Source: CAVQCA01 sp963763115 (GTDB taxonomy: Bacteria; Pseudomonadota; Gammaproteobacteria; UBA9214). From it: a stretch of 64,000 nt of DNA. How positions within the stretch are numbered: the first letter of the stretch is position 1; each line of letters starts with the position of its first letter. The position numbers and the translations under genes are program-made. Under the pieces are notes generated by a model that was not told the DNA's origin, did not search any database, and saw nothing but the letters and a program-made list of their open reading frames with translations. The stretch is from positions 1-64,000 of the forward strand of contig CAVXNM010000016.1 in the NCBI GenBank assembly GCA_963763115.1, written 5' to 3'. Below are positions 36,450 to 44,989 of the stretch, one piece after another.

Positions 36450-36866
36450 TTATTGCCAGCCGATCACCTCATAGCCGCGCTCGCGCAGGCAACGGGCAAC
36501 GAAATTCTTGAATATCGGTGATGTCTCGGTCGCCTGCATGCCACCACTCACAGTGCCGGCAGCTGCACCGGCGGCTGCACCAGCCAGTGCGCGCTGACCT
36601 GCGTTACCACTTACCAGGCCCCACGCGCCTGCGGCGGCACCACCGACCGCAGCGCCACCAACGGCTTTTTTACCCACCTCACTGTCTTTGTTCTCGGCGA
36701 CACCACTGGAGTGTGCCAACTGTTTGCAGGCAGCGACATCCTGTTCGGCCTGCACCTGTCCGACACTCTGCATATGGCTGTTGGGATAGAGCACCGGCAT
36801 GGGTGGTGCACTGGCACATCCAACCAGTAACCCTCCCAGGACAATGCCGGTGGACTTTAATCTCAT
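36450..36866 (-). CDS. Glycine-zipper lipoprotein
   Basis: 138 residues. The signal GIVLGGLLVGCASAPP has a lipobox LVGC with Cys17. A Cys/His-containing segment (DVAACKQLAHSSG) follows, then a glycine-zipper helix pair (AVGGAAVGGAAAGAWG and ALAGAAAGAAAGTVSGG) of the type found in SlyB/YMGG outer-membrane lipoproteins. The end FVARCLRERGYEVIGWQ is typical of this small family. It is probably located in the outer membrane. It directly precedes the PEP-CTERM fragment and shares its terminator. Confidence 0.8.
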   Translation of the reverse strand: MRLKSTGIVLGGLLVGCASAPPMPVLYPNSHMQSVGQVQAEQDVAACKQLAHSSGVAENKDSEVGKKAVGGAAVGGAAAGAWGLVSGNAGQRALAGAAAGAAAGTVSGGMQATETSPIFKNFVARCLRERGYEVIGWQ

Positions 36867-37225
36867 GCGGCGTCTTCCACTGTTGCCTGTATCGTGTGTA
36901 CATCGCGTTGGGGGAAAAGTATGGAAATACCCTCTTTGTCAAAACACTGTTAGAGAGTATAGGAAAAGTAAACGCCTTTTTCATCACTCGTCAACGGTTC
37001 ATCCAAGTGTAACGAAGTGATCTGCGCCCTGCCACGACCCCGAAATACTGTCCCATACCGCACAACACTATCCAATTGTTCGCGTTCGTTCGTACCACTT
37101 GCGCGGCTACCCCTGGCATCAGGTCAAGCGGAATCATGGCGCTCCCTTTTGGGTCGTTCTTGTTCGTTTAGCGACTGTTAATATAAGCACCAGCTAAACG
37201 GCGACTTTGGGTCGTTTCCGGACCT
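36867..37225. other. Intergenic region, no gene seen
   Basis: About 360 bp between the lipoprotein gene and a repeated small ORF. No convincing gene. It should contain the lipoprotein promoter. Confidence 0.4.
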
Positions 37226-37405
37226 TTAGTGTTTCCTTATCTGGCATTCAGACCCGCCTGACAGGCACCCATCAAGCACCCTACACAACCGCCACGCTAT
37301 CCGCTCCAACCGTTGCGCCATATCATCATCACCCTGGAGCCTGGTGCGTTCCATTTCTGCGATCACTTCCCACCATGCCTGCTGTATCTCTTTGCGTGCG
37401 TCCAT
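37226..37405 (-). CDS. Repeated small ORF, copy 2
   Basis: 59 residues from the ATG at 37405: MDARKEIQQAWWEVIAEMER then TRLQGDDDMAQRLERIAWRL, predicted helical and charged. It is homologous to the copy near 32.1 kb over its C-terminal half and to a stub at 38.3 kb over its first ~14 residues. All three copies are leftward and lie within 6.5 kb of a tRNA-Pro gene. Not recognised as a known family. The repeated pattern suggests it belongs to an integrating element. Confidence 0.45.
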   Translation of the reverse strand: MDARKEIQQAWWEVIAEMERTRLQGDDDMAQRLERIAWRLCRVLDGCLSGGSECQIRKH

Positions 37406-37604
37406 GTCGCCATGATGGCAAGACGAGGAAGTTGGGTCTGTATACATTGCCGGATGGGAGTGTAGGAAAGGACCGTATTGAAAATGACCCGAAGACTCGG
37501 CGCTTCCGATGCTGCAAGGTCATTGGGCGTATCTTAATCAACGGGTCAAGCTGCTACATCTAACCTAGGACAGATGTGTGAGTATCCGCCAGTGGGAAAA
37601 CTAC

Positions 37605-37865
37605 TTATTCTGTCAAACTGCCCAATTGACCGCCAAACTGCTTCGAGGTCAGTGGCGCATGATCCGGCACAATGGCAGAAATTAAGTCAATGTGTCTTGC
37701 TCGGTGAGCGTGTACCCTTTGTCCAATCAAGAAGTAAATGACAATGGTACAGACGAACATCGATAGTAAGGTTGCAGGCCAGTACCACGTTATCAGGAAA
37801 TAAATAACTACGTAGAAAACCACACTCAGGCTGACTGCCTGAGATATCAGAATGAACTTTTCCAT
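37605..37865 (-). CDS. Small membrane protein
   Basis: 86 residues from the ATG at 37865 (MEKFILISQAV; a longer frame starts at 37907). Two hydrophobic segments (VSLSVVFYVVIYFLI and ATLLSMFVCTIVIYFLI) are separated by TWYWP, followed by a polar, His-rich tail (QRVHAHRARHID). It is unrecognised but looks like a real two-helix inner-membrane protein. Confidence 0.5.
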   Translation of the reverse strand: MEKFILISQAVSLSVVFYVVIYFLITWYWPATLLSMFVCTIVIYFLIGQRVHAHRARHIDLISAIVPDHAPLTSKQFGGQLGSLTE

Positions 37866-37907
37866 ACGCCCCCAAGGCCGTGGATGTACTGCAAGTCTAA
37901 CCCTCAA

Positions 37908-38556
37908 TTCATGACATAGATATTACGGGAATCACTTAGACCAGCCTGTGACTGCGAAGGCGTGGCGATCCGGGGCGGGGTCATGGGGTAATTGGCGGGA
38001 GCGAGGCGGGGAGGGTAGATTCTAGGACAGAGACCGCCACATGGATCGATCCTTATCATCCGAATTGAATGGAGAACAGGGTGGAAATATATCTCCCGAA
38101 AAAGAGAGACGGGCACATGGCAATAGCGAAGATATGAAAGAGGGGGGGTGCCCCTACTTCATGGCGCACTGATAAAAGCCACAATCTCGCGGGTCCTTCT
38201 CGGTTCAAATAATTACGGGTAAACGGACGCGAGGGCATCTCACAGAGATAGGTGATTTGACGATTTCCTTCACTAATCTACCCTGTCGCTAACGCGCAGA
38301 GCGCAAGGCACCTCCCACATCACCTGCTGTATATCTCTGCGCATGTCCATGGTGGCAGCATGGCGGGTTGGAATGATCTGGTCTGTCAGATACGTCTGAT
38401 TGTGGTGTGAGGCGGTGCTGGCTGTCTAGTAAAGTCGCGGAGTGTGCAGGAGCGCAGATTGTGCCGAAATTGATATTTTTATCTTTGATTTTCCGTACCA
38501 GCGTCCGTACGGTTTTCGATTACTCGGTGGGAAATCGCGTAACTTATTGTTTTGAT
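37908..38556. other. Region between accessory genes and tRNA-Pro
   Basis: About 650 bp with only a stub of the repeated small ORF. An imperfect palindrome CCGTAC...GTACGG lies near 38498-38515. No integrase gene or intact tRNA-end duplication was found here. Confidence 0.4.
38308..38349 (-). pseudogene. Repeated small ORF, copy 3 stub
   Basis: Leftward MDMRRDIQQVMWEV, matching the first residues of copy 2 (MDARKEIQQAWWEV). DNA similarity continues upstream of the start (shared GGTCTGT and ATAC blocks) but coding similarity stops after about 14 codons. Confidence 0.45.
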
Positions 38557-38633
<77 letters not shown>

Positions 38634-38635
38634 AT

Positions 38636-39604
38636 TCAATATGTGCGATTGACGGAAAAATCCGCGAGGCTGTACAGGGCCTCTTTGTATCTGGATGCCG
38701 GCAACGGCTCCAGTGCCGCAATGGCCTGATCGGCCTCCCGTTGCGCAGCCTGCGCAGTGTACGGGATGCTTCCAGTTGATTCAATGACGGCGAGCACGGC
38801 TGTCAGGTTTTCATGCCCGCCGTTCTCGATCGCCGTGCGGATGAGCTGCGCTTCTTCCGGCGTGCCCAGGTGCATGGCGCGAAGCAGCGGCAGTGTTGGC
38901 TTGCCCTCGGCGAGGTCATCCCCGAGGTTTTTGCCGGTATCCCCGGGTGAAGCGTTGTAATCCAGGACGTCGTCGATCAGCTGGAAGGCGATGCCGAGGT
39001 GCAATCCATAGCCGGCCAGAGCGGTTTCGACCGCCTCCGGCTGTCTGCCCAGGATCGCACCGATCTGCGCGGCGGCCTCGAAGAGCCTGGCGGTCTTGCG
39101 ACTAATCACTTCCATGTAGCGCGCTTCTGTGGTGTTCGCCTCGTGGCAGTTGAGCAACTGCAGCACTTCTCCCTCAGCGATGGTGTTGGTCGTGTGCGAC
39201 ATGAGTTCCATGATGTGCATGTCGTTGGCCTCGACCATCATTTCGAAGGCGCGCGAATAGAGAAAATCCCCGACCAGGACGCTGGCCTCGTTGCCCCACA
39301 CGGCGTTGGCGGTCTTGTTGCCGCGGCGCAAGAGCGAGGCGTCGACGACATCATCATGCAGCAGCGTGGCGGTGTGGATGAATTCGACCACCGCGGCCAG
39401 GTTGATATGCTGGTTGCCCTGGTATTGGCTGGCGCGGGCGGAAAGCAGGACCAGCAGCGGGCGCAGCCGCTTGCCGCCGCTGTTTATAATGTAATTTGAA
39501 AGCTGGTTGATCAGGGTTACATCGCTGTACAGGCGTGACCTGATCAATGCATCGACTGCCGCCACGTCGTCTGACACGAGTGCACGCAACGCCTCGATGC
39601 TCAT
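38636..39604 (-). CDS. ispB: Octaprenyl diphosphate synthase
   Basis: Long-chain trans-polyprenyl diphosphate synthase that makes the ubiquinone side chain. The product is 322 residues from the ATG at 39604 (MSIEALRALV); a longer frame starts at 39637. Both Asp-rich motifs are present: LLHDDVVDASLLRRG and FQLIDDVLDYNASPG. GGKRLRPLLVLLSA binds isopentenyl diphosphate, and the end YKEALYSLADFSVNRTY is the normal C-terminus. It is divergent from rplU, the common gammaproteobacterial arrangement. Confidence 0.95.
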   Translation of the reverse strand: MSIEALRALVSDDVAAVDALIRSRLYSDVTLINQLSNYIINSGGKRLRPLLVLLSARASQYQGNQHINLAAVVEFIHTATLLHDDVVDASLLRRGNKTANAVWGNEASVLVGDFLYSRAFEMMVEANDMHIMELMSHTTNTIAEGEVLQLLNCHEANTTEARYMEVISRKTARLFEAAAQIGAILGRQPEAVETALAGYGLHLGIAFQLIDDVLDYNASPGDTGKNLGDDLAEGKPTLPLLRAMHLGTPEEAQLIRTAIENGGHENLTAVLAVIESTGSIPYTAQAAQREADQAIAALEPLPASRYKEALYSLADFSVNRTY

Positions 39605-39737
39605 TGTAACATTTTGATTGTAAATGACTTCCTGCATTTCTGTGTATTTATGGCCGGATTGGCCGCGTGATGTTCTGTTTATTAGATGGACTGGTTAGTT
39701 TAACGATCTTGTTCGTCACGCACCAGAAGGTATTTGA

Positions 39738-39766
39738 TTGACCTTGAACAGGGCAATCATTAAAAT
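39738..39766 (+). promoter_or_regulatory. sigma-70 promoter for rplU-rpmA
   Basis: TTGACC at 39738-39743 and TAAAAT at 39761-39766 are separated by exactly 17 bp. This is a near-consensus -35/-10 pair about 47 bp before the rplU start and pointing toward it. Confidence 0.7.
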
Positions 39767-39812
39767 GAGCGGCCTTTTTCTGAATACTGGTGATACAGCT
39801 GGAGTTTCCGAC

Positions 39813-40121
39813 ATGTATGCCGTGATAAAAACCGGTGGTAAGCAGTACCGGGTCTCGCAGGGAGATACCTTGAGGGTTGAGAAACTGAACGCCGGTGAGG
39901 GTGAGTCCGTGGAGTTCGAGCGGGTCCTGATGATTGGTGCGGACGACGATATCAAGATCGGCGCACCCTACCTGGACGGCAGCCGCGTGACCGCCAGGGT
40001 GAAAAGCCATGGCCGTGCTGACAAGGTGGACATCGTCAAGTTCAAACGACGCAAGCATCACATGAAGCGGATGGGACATCGTCAGAGCTACACCGAAGTG
40101 GAGATCACGGGCATCTCGTGA
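39813..40121 (+). CDS. rplU: 50S ribosomal protein L21
   Basis: 102 residues from MYAVIKTGGKQYRVSQGD, the universal L21 N-terminus. The C-terminal RNA-binding end VKFKRRKHHMKRMGHRQS matches as well. The open frame extends 25 codons upstream, but conserved length and N-terminus fix the start at 39813. It is followed by rpmA in the usual two-gene operon. Confidence 0.97.
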   Translation: MYAVIKTGGKQYRVSQGDTLRVEKLNAGEGESVEFERVLMIGADDDIKIGAPYLDGSRVTARVKSHGRADKVDIVKFKRRKHHMKRMGHRQSYTEVEITGIS

Positions 40122-40147
40122 TGGTCCGCGTTTAAGAGGATACTTAC

Positions 40148-40405
40148 ATGGCACACAAGAAGGCAGGCGGCAGTACACGTAACGGCCGCGATTCTGAATC
40201 GAAGCGCTTGGGCGTCAAATGCTACGGTGGTGAGTCGGTGATCGCCGGCAATATCATCATTCGACAGCGGGGCACGCGTTTCCACGCCGGCAGCAACGTT
40301 GGCTGCGGACGGGACCATACCCTGTTCGCCAAGAGTGACGGCACCGTGCGTTTTGTCGAGCGTGGTGCCAAAAAACGCAAGTACGTGGAAGTGGTCGCCG
40401 GCTGA
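40148..40405 (+). CDS. rpmA: 50S ribosomal protein L27
   Basis: 85 residues: MAHKKAGGSTRNGRDSESKR, then GGESVIAGNIIIRQRGTRFH and GCGRDHTLFAKSDG. The N-terminus MAHKKAGGS is the normal proteobacterial form without a cleaved leader. It lies 26 bp after rplU, with AGAGGA before the start. A terminator follows. Confidence 0.97.
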   Translation: MAHKKAGGSTRNGRDSESKRLGVKCYGGESVIAGNIIIRQRGTRFHAGSNVGCGRDHTLFAKSDGTVRFVERGAKKRKYVEVVAG

Positions 40406-40431
40406 GCCTGAGATCCTGATGGATTGAACGA

Positions 40432-40454
40432 CCCCGCCCCCGTGCGGGGTTTTT
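40432..40454 (+). terminator. rho-independent terminator of rplU-rpmA
   Basis: Stem CCCCGC/GCGGGG around a six-base loop, followed by TTTTT, 27 bp past the rpmA stop. Confidence 0.85.
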
Positions 40455-40561
40455 CATTTAGGGGAAGGAAAAATCGCTTGCCCATGTGATGTATCGGGGC
40501 GGTGCGGTGTTTCTCCTGTCAAGTGTTTAATATCCATACCTGAATCTGTCATCCGCACCCC

Positions 40562-41596
40562 ATGAAATTCATCGACGAAGCAACCATCGAGGTACGCGCC
40601 GGAGACGGCGGCAATGGCTGCGTCAGTTTCCGGCGCGAGAAATATATTCCCTTCGGCGGTCCGGACGGCGGTGACGGCGGTGATGGCGGCAGTATCTACC
40701 TGGAGGCCGACAGTGCCGTCAATACCCTGGCAGATTTCCGCCATAGCCGTAAATTCCTGGCGGAACGCGGCCAGAACGGGATGGGAAAGAACCGTACCGG
40801 CAAGTCTGGCGCTGACCTCATCGTCAGGGTGCCCGTGGGGACCATCGTGCACGAGGAGGATACCGGTGAGCTTGTCGGTGATCTGGTGCGTCACGGTGAG
40901 CGGCTGCTGGTGGCAAGGGGCGGCTTTCACGGGCTGGGCAACACCCGCTTTAAGAGTTCCACCAACCGTGCACCGAGGCAATCCAAACCCGGTACACCCG
41001 GCGAGGTGCGCCACCTGCAACTCGAACTCAAGCTGCTGGCAGACGTCGGGCTGCTCGGAATGCCCAATGCCGGTAAATCCACCCTGATTCGCGTCGTGTC
41101 ATCCGCCCGCCCGAAAGTGGCCGATTACCCCTTTACAACGCTGCACCCTAACCTCGGTGTCGTCCGCGTCACGGAACATCGCAGCTTCGTGATGGCCGAT
41201 GTCCCGGGCCTCATCGAAGGGGCCGCAGAGGGCGCCGGACTGGGTGTCCGGTTCCTCAAACACTTGTCCCGCACCCGGCTCCTGTTGCATCTGGTGGATA
41301 TCGGCCCCCTGGCCGACCCGGTGGCGGATAGTGTCGTCATCATTAAGGAACTGGAACAGTTCAGTTCCGAGTTGGCCGGCAAGGAGCGCTGGCTGGTGCT
41401 CAATAAAGTCGACCTGGTCGCACCAAATGAATGCGAAGCCCGCTGCCTGGCGATTAATGATGCCCTGAATTGGAAAGGGCCTGTTTATGAGATATCCGCC
41501 CTCAGGCGGGACGGGACAGATACCCTGGTGCAGGATGTGATGGCCTATCTCGACAGCGTCAGGGCATTGGAAGATGATGCGGGTGAGCGCGGTTAA
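40562..41596 (+). CDS. obgE: Obg-family GTPase
   Basis: A 344-residue GTPase acting in 50S ribosome assembly and stress control. The glycine-rich Obg domain is at residues 1-158 (MKFIDEATIEVRAGDGGNGC, GGPDGGDGGDGGSIY). The G domain has LGMPNAGKSTLIR (G1), DYPFTTLHPNLG (G2), ADVPGLIEGAAEGAGLG (G3), LNKVDL (G4) and EISALRRDGT (G5). It follows rpmA after a terminator, and proB is next, 44 bp downstream. Confidence 0.96.
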   Translation: MKFIDEATIEVRAGDGGNGCVSFRREKYIPFGGPDGGDGGDGGSIYLEADSAVNTLADFRHSRKFLAERGQNGMGKNRTGKSGADLIVRVPVGTIVHEEDTGELVGDLVRHGERLLVARGGFHGLGNTRFKSSTNRAPRQSKPGTPGEVRHLQLELKLLADVGLLGMPNAGKSTLIRVVSSARPKVADYPFTTLHPNLGVVRVTEHRSFVMADVPGLIEGAAEGAGLGVRFLKHLSRTRLLLHLVDIGPLADPVADSVVIIKELEQFSSELAGKERWLVLNKVDLVAPNECEARCLAINDALNWKGPVYEISALRRDGTDTLVQDVMAYLDSVRALEDDAGERG

Positions 41597-41640
41597 CGTT
41601 ATCCTGCCCGACGGTAGGGTCGTGGCATGGATTTCTGGCG

Positions 41641-42771
41641 ATGATGTCGAAACAGGTAAAAACAAGCGAATGCAGACGCTGGGTCATCAAGATCGGCAGC
41701 GCCCTGCTGACGGACAATGGTCGCGGCTTGGCGCTGGGTGCGATCGACGGTTGGGTGGAACAGATCGCCAAATTGCGCCAGCAGGGCCGTGAATTGCTGC
41801 TGGTCTCGTCCGGCGCGGTGGCCGAGGGCATGACGCGTCTGGGATGGGTCCGTCGCCCGCACGCCCTGTATGAACTGCAGGCGGCGGCGGCCGTTGGCCA
41901 GATGGGGCTGGTCCAGGCCTATGAGTCACGATTCCAGCGATACGGATTGCACACCGCGCAGGTGCTGCTCACCCACGATGATCTCGCCGACCGCCAGCGA
42001 TACCTGAATGCCCGCAGCACCCTGCGCACGCTACTCAGACTGGGCGTGGTGCCGGTCGTGAATGAAAACGATACCGTGGCAACCGAGGAAATCCGTTTCG
42101 GCGACAACGACACCCTGGCCGCACTGGTGGCCAATCTGGTGGAGGCCGATCTGCTGGTCCTGCTGACTGATCAGCCCGGAATGTATGACAAGGACCCGCG
42201 CCGGGATGCGCAGGCCTCGCTGCTGCCCGAGGCGCAGGCCGGTGACGCGTCACTGGAGGCCATGGCGGGCGATACCGGCGGGGTGCTCGGGCGGGGCGGT
42301 ATGTTGACCAAGGTACGGGCGGCGGCGCGCGCGGCGCGCTCCGGGACGCTGACGGTGATCGCTTCGGGCCTGGAAGAAAAAATCCTTCAGCGCCTGGCCT
42401 CGGGCGAGACACTCGGCACCCGCCTGTTTCCGGCTGCTGCGCCACTGGCTGCACGCAAGCAATGGCTCGCCGGACGGCTCCAGGTGCGCGGACGCCTGAC
42501 GCTTGATAGCGGCGCCGTCAGCGTGCTGCGGGCGGCGGGCAGGAGTCTGCTGCCTGTCGGTGTGACCCGGGTGGATGGTGATTTCGATCGCGGTGACCTG
42601 GTGGTGTGTTATGGCCCCGGCGGCGAGGAAACCGCCCGTGGCCTGGTGAATTACAGTGGTGAGGAATCACGCAGGATCATCGGGCAACCCAGCCACCGCA
42701 TCGAAGAGATCCTGGGGTATGTGGATGAGCCGGAGCTGATACACCGCGACAACCTGGTCCTGATGGGTTAG
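41641..42771 (+). CDS. proB: Glutamate 5-kinase
   Basis: First enzyme of proline biosynthesis: phosphorylates L-glutamate with ATP. 376 residues, the long form with a C-terminal PUA domain. Kinase domain: WVIKIGSALLTDNGRGL, LLLVSSGAVAEGM, VPVVNENDTVATEEIRFGDN, LLTDQPGMYDKDPR and GTGGM-like VLGRGGMLTKVRAA. The PUA domain begins about residue 280. The start could be either of two adjacent ATGs (41641 or 41644). It is followed by a bidirectional terminator. Confidence 0.96.
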   Translation: MMSKQVKTSECRRWVIKIGSALLTDNGRGLALGAIDGWVEQIAKLRQQGRELLLVSSGAVAEGMTRLGWVRRPHALYELQAAAAVGQMGLVQAYESRFQRYGLHTAQVLLTHDDLADRQRYLNARSTLRTLLRLGVVPVVNENDTVATEEIRFGDNDTLAALVANLVEADLLVLLTDQPGMYDKDPRRDAQASLLPEAQAGDASLEAMAGDTGGVLGRGGMLTKVRAAARAARSGTLTVIASGLEEKILQRLASGETLGTRLFPAAAPLAARKQWLAGRLQVRGRLTLDSGAVSVLRAAGRSLLPVGVTRVDGDFDRGDLVVCYGPGGEETARGLVNYSGEESRRIIGQPSHRIEEILGYVDEPELIHRDNLVLMG

Positions 42772-42782
42772 GTGCAGAAATG

Positions 42783-42809
42783 AAAAAGCCGGTCAGGGAC
42801 CGGCTTTTT
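42783..42809. terminator. Bidirectional terminator between proB and rpsT
   Basis: Perfect 12-bp inverted repeat AAAAAGCCGGTC/GACCGGCTTTTT with a three-base loop. The A/T ends give a T-run in both directions, serving convergent proB and rpsT. Confidence 0.92.
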
Positions 42810-42833
42810 CGAGTCTGCAACCGCATCTGATCA

Positions 42834-43094
42834 TCAGAGGGCGTGGATATGCTGATTGAGGCGGCTCTTGTGGCGGGCGGCCTTGTTGTGATGAATCAGA
42901 CCCTTGCCTACCGCGCTGTCGATAACCGGTACTGCCTTGCGATAGGCCTGCGTGGCGGCTTCTGCATCGCCGCTGCGGATCGCTGCAAAAACCTTCTTGA
43001 TCGATGTGCGCAGTTCCGAGCGTTGACTGGCATTGCGCTGACGGCGGTTTTCCGCCTGGCGCGCGCGCTTGGTTGCTTGTGCTGAATTGGCCAA
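42834..43094 (-). CDS. rpsT: 30S ribosomal protein S20
   Basis: 86 residues: MANSAQATKRARQAENRRQR, then IDSAVGKGLIHHNKAARHKS near the end. It is basic, all-helical and of standard length. Leftward, convergent with proB and divergent from murJ, the usual gammaproteobacterial order. Confidence 0.97.
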   Translation of the reverse strand: MANSAQATKRARQAENRRQRNASQRSELRTSIKKVFAAIRSGDAEAATQAYRKAVPVIDSAVGKGLIHHNKAARHKSRLNQHIHAL

Positions 43095-43351
43095 AGTACG
43101 ACTCCTGACTCGGGTAGTTCAAAGGCGGGGTACTATGCGGATTTTCGTGTGATTTGTCAATCTTGTGCGGACAGAAGGACAGCGCTATGAGCTGGCGGGA
43201 GTTGCGGATCGGGATGCATTGAACCAAACCTGTGCGCGGGGTGTGTCCTGCTGTTAAGCTACTGTTTTTCAAATGGCCTTTGTAACCGCACAATCAATCC
43301 TCCTGTTATGATTACCCAGCCTGCTGCGACCCGGCTGCGGCGCTCCCGTGT

Positions 43352-44932
43352 ATGACTCGCAAGTTACTGAAAAACACAATAATTGTTGGCTCGATGACGC
43401 TGGTGTCCAGAGTGCTGGGCTTGGTGCGCGACATGGTGTTTGCCTGGTTCGGCGCCACAGCCGGCATGGATGCCTTTTTCGTCGCCTTCAAGATACCGAA
43501 TTTCCTGCGTCGCCTGTTTGCCGAAGGCGCTTTTTCTCAAGCCTTTGTACCGATCATCTCCGAGTACAAGGAAAAGCGCTCTCATGACGCGGTCCAGGAT
43601 CTGGTCAACCGGGTAGCCGGTACGCTCGGCGGGGTGCTCATCCTGATTACCGTGGTGGGTGTGCTGGCCAGTCCGGTAGTGATTACGGTGTTTGCCCCTG
43701 GATTCCTGTACGAGGATAGCGTCAGATTCGATCTGGCCTCGCACATGCTGCGTATCACGTTCCCCTATATTCTGTTTGTTTCACTGGTCGCCTTCGCGGC
43801 CGGTATTCTCAACACCTATGGCCGCTTTGCCACTCCGTCGTTCGCGCCGGTGTGGTTGAACGTCATCATGATCGGTGCCGCACTCCTGGTCGCTCCCCGG
43901 CTTGAGCAGCCGGTGCTGGCGCTGGCGGGCGGGGTGCTTGTCGCCGGGCTGGTGCAAATGTTGTATCTCCTGCCGTCTCTGCGGCGCATCGGCTTGCTGC
44001 CGCGGCCCCGCTGGGGTTTCCGGGACGAGGGCGTGCGGCGCATCATGAGACTCATGCTGCCGGGCATATTCGGGTCCTCGGTCGCCCAGATCAACCTGCT
44101 GCTCGACACCCTGATCGCCTCTTTCCTGGTGACCGGCAGCGTAACGTGGCTGTACTACTCCGACCGCCTGGTGGAATTCCCCCTCGGTGTTTTCGCCATC
44201 GCCCTATCGACGGTCATCCTCCCGAGCCTCTCGCGCAGTCATGCCAACGCCTCTGAAGAGGCGTTTTCCGCTACCCTCGACTGGGGACTGCGTCTGGTGC
44301 TGTTGATCGGCATCCCTTCGATGATCGGCCTGATCATTCTGGCGCGGCCCGTGCTGGCCGCGTTGTTCATGTATCATGACTTCACCACCTGGGATGTGCG
44401 CATGGCGGGTCTGAGTCTGATGACGATGTCGTTCGGATTGCCTGCCTTCATGCTCATCAAGGTGCTGGCTCCGGCATTCTACTCTCGCAAGGATCCGCGC
44501 ACGCCGGTACGCATTGCGGTGATCTCCCTGGTGACCAACCTCGTGTTCAACCTGGCTATCGTGATCCCGATGGTGCGACTGGGGGTGCCCGGACCGCATG
44601 CCGGGCTGGCGCTCGCGACCTCCATTGCCGCCTATGTCAATGCCGGCCTCCTGTTCCGGGTTCTCTACCGTAAGCGGATTTTCCGGCCACGTCCCGGCTG
44701 GCGGAAATATCTCCTGCAGATCGGTTCGTCCGCCGCCGTGATGGCCGGTGTGTTGTGGTGGGGAGCTCCGGCTCTGGAGGAATGGGCCGCCTGGTCGGCC
44801 GGCGAGCGCAGCCTCGTTCTTCTGGCCTGCGTGTGCGCGGGATCGGCGGTCTACTTTCTTGCGCTGCGCGCCGGCGGTCTGCAGGTTTCAACGCTGTGGG
44901 TTACCGAACATGCTGCCGGGGAGGGCGCATGA
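43352..44932 (+). CDS. murJ: Lipid II flippase MurJ
   Basis: A 526-residue MOP-superfamily flippase with about 14 membrane segments that moves lipid II across the inner membrane. The N-terminus has GSMTLVSRVLGLVRDMVFAW then IPNFLRRLFAEGAFSQAFVP, the MurJ fingerprint. Internal landmarks are VTWLYYSDRLVEFPLGVFAI, VILPSLSR, MMTMSFGLPAFMLIK-like and VLAPAFYSRKDPRTPVRIA. It is rightward, next to ribF, in the conserved murJ-ribF-ileS-lspA order. Confidence 0.96.
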   Translation: MTRKLLKNTIIVGSMTLVSRVLGLVRDMVFAWFGATAGMDAFFVAFKIPNFLRRLFAEGAFSQAFVPIISEYKEKRSHDAVQDLVNRVAGTLGGVLILITVVGVLASPVVITVFAPGFLYEDSVRFDLASHMLRITFPYILFVSLVAFAAGILNTYGRFATPSFAPVWLNVIMIGAALLVAPRLEQPVLALAGGVLVAGLVQMLYLLPSLRRIGLLPRPRWGFRDEGVRRIMRLMLPGIFGSSVAQINLLLDTLIASFLVTGSVTWLYYSDRLVEFPLGVFAIALSTVILPSLSRSHANASEEAFSATLDWGLRLVLLIGIPSMIGLIILARPVLAALFMYHDFTTWDVRMAGLSLMTMSFGLPAFMLIKVLAPAFYSRKDPRTPVRIAVISLVTNLVFNLAIVIPMVRLGVPGPHAGLALATSIAAYVNAGLLFRVLYRKRIFRPRPGWRKYLLQIGSSAAVMAGVLWWGAPALEEWAAWSAGERSLVLLACVCAGSAVYFLALRAGGLQVSTLWVTEHAAGEGA

Positions 44933-44989
44933 GACAGTACACATCAGCTTTAAACCCGACGGTTTTTAACACAATCCGGCAGGATCGCC

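Noticed and set aside
38056..38238. 60-codon leftward ORF near the tRNA-Pro
   Set aside because: No start-site support and no family resemblance; it lies among decayed sequence.
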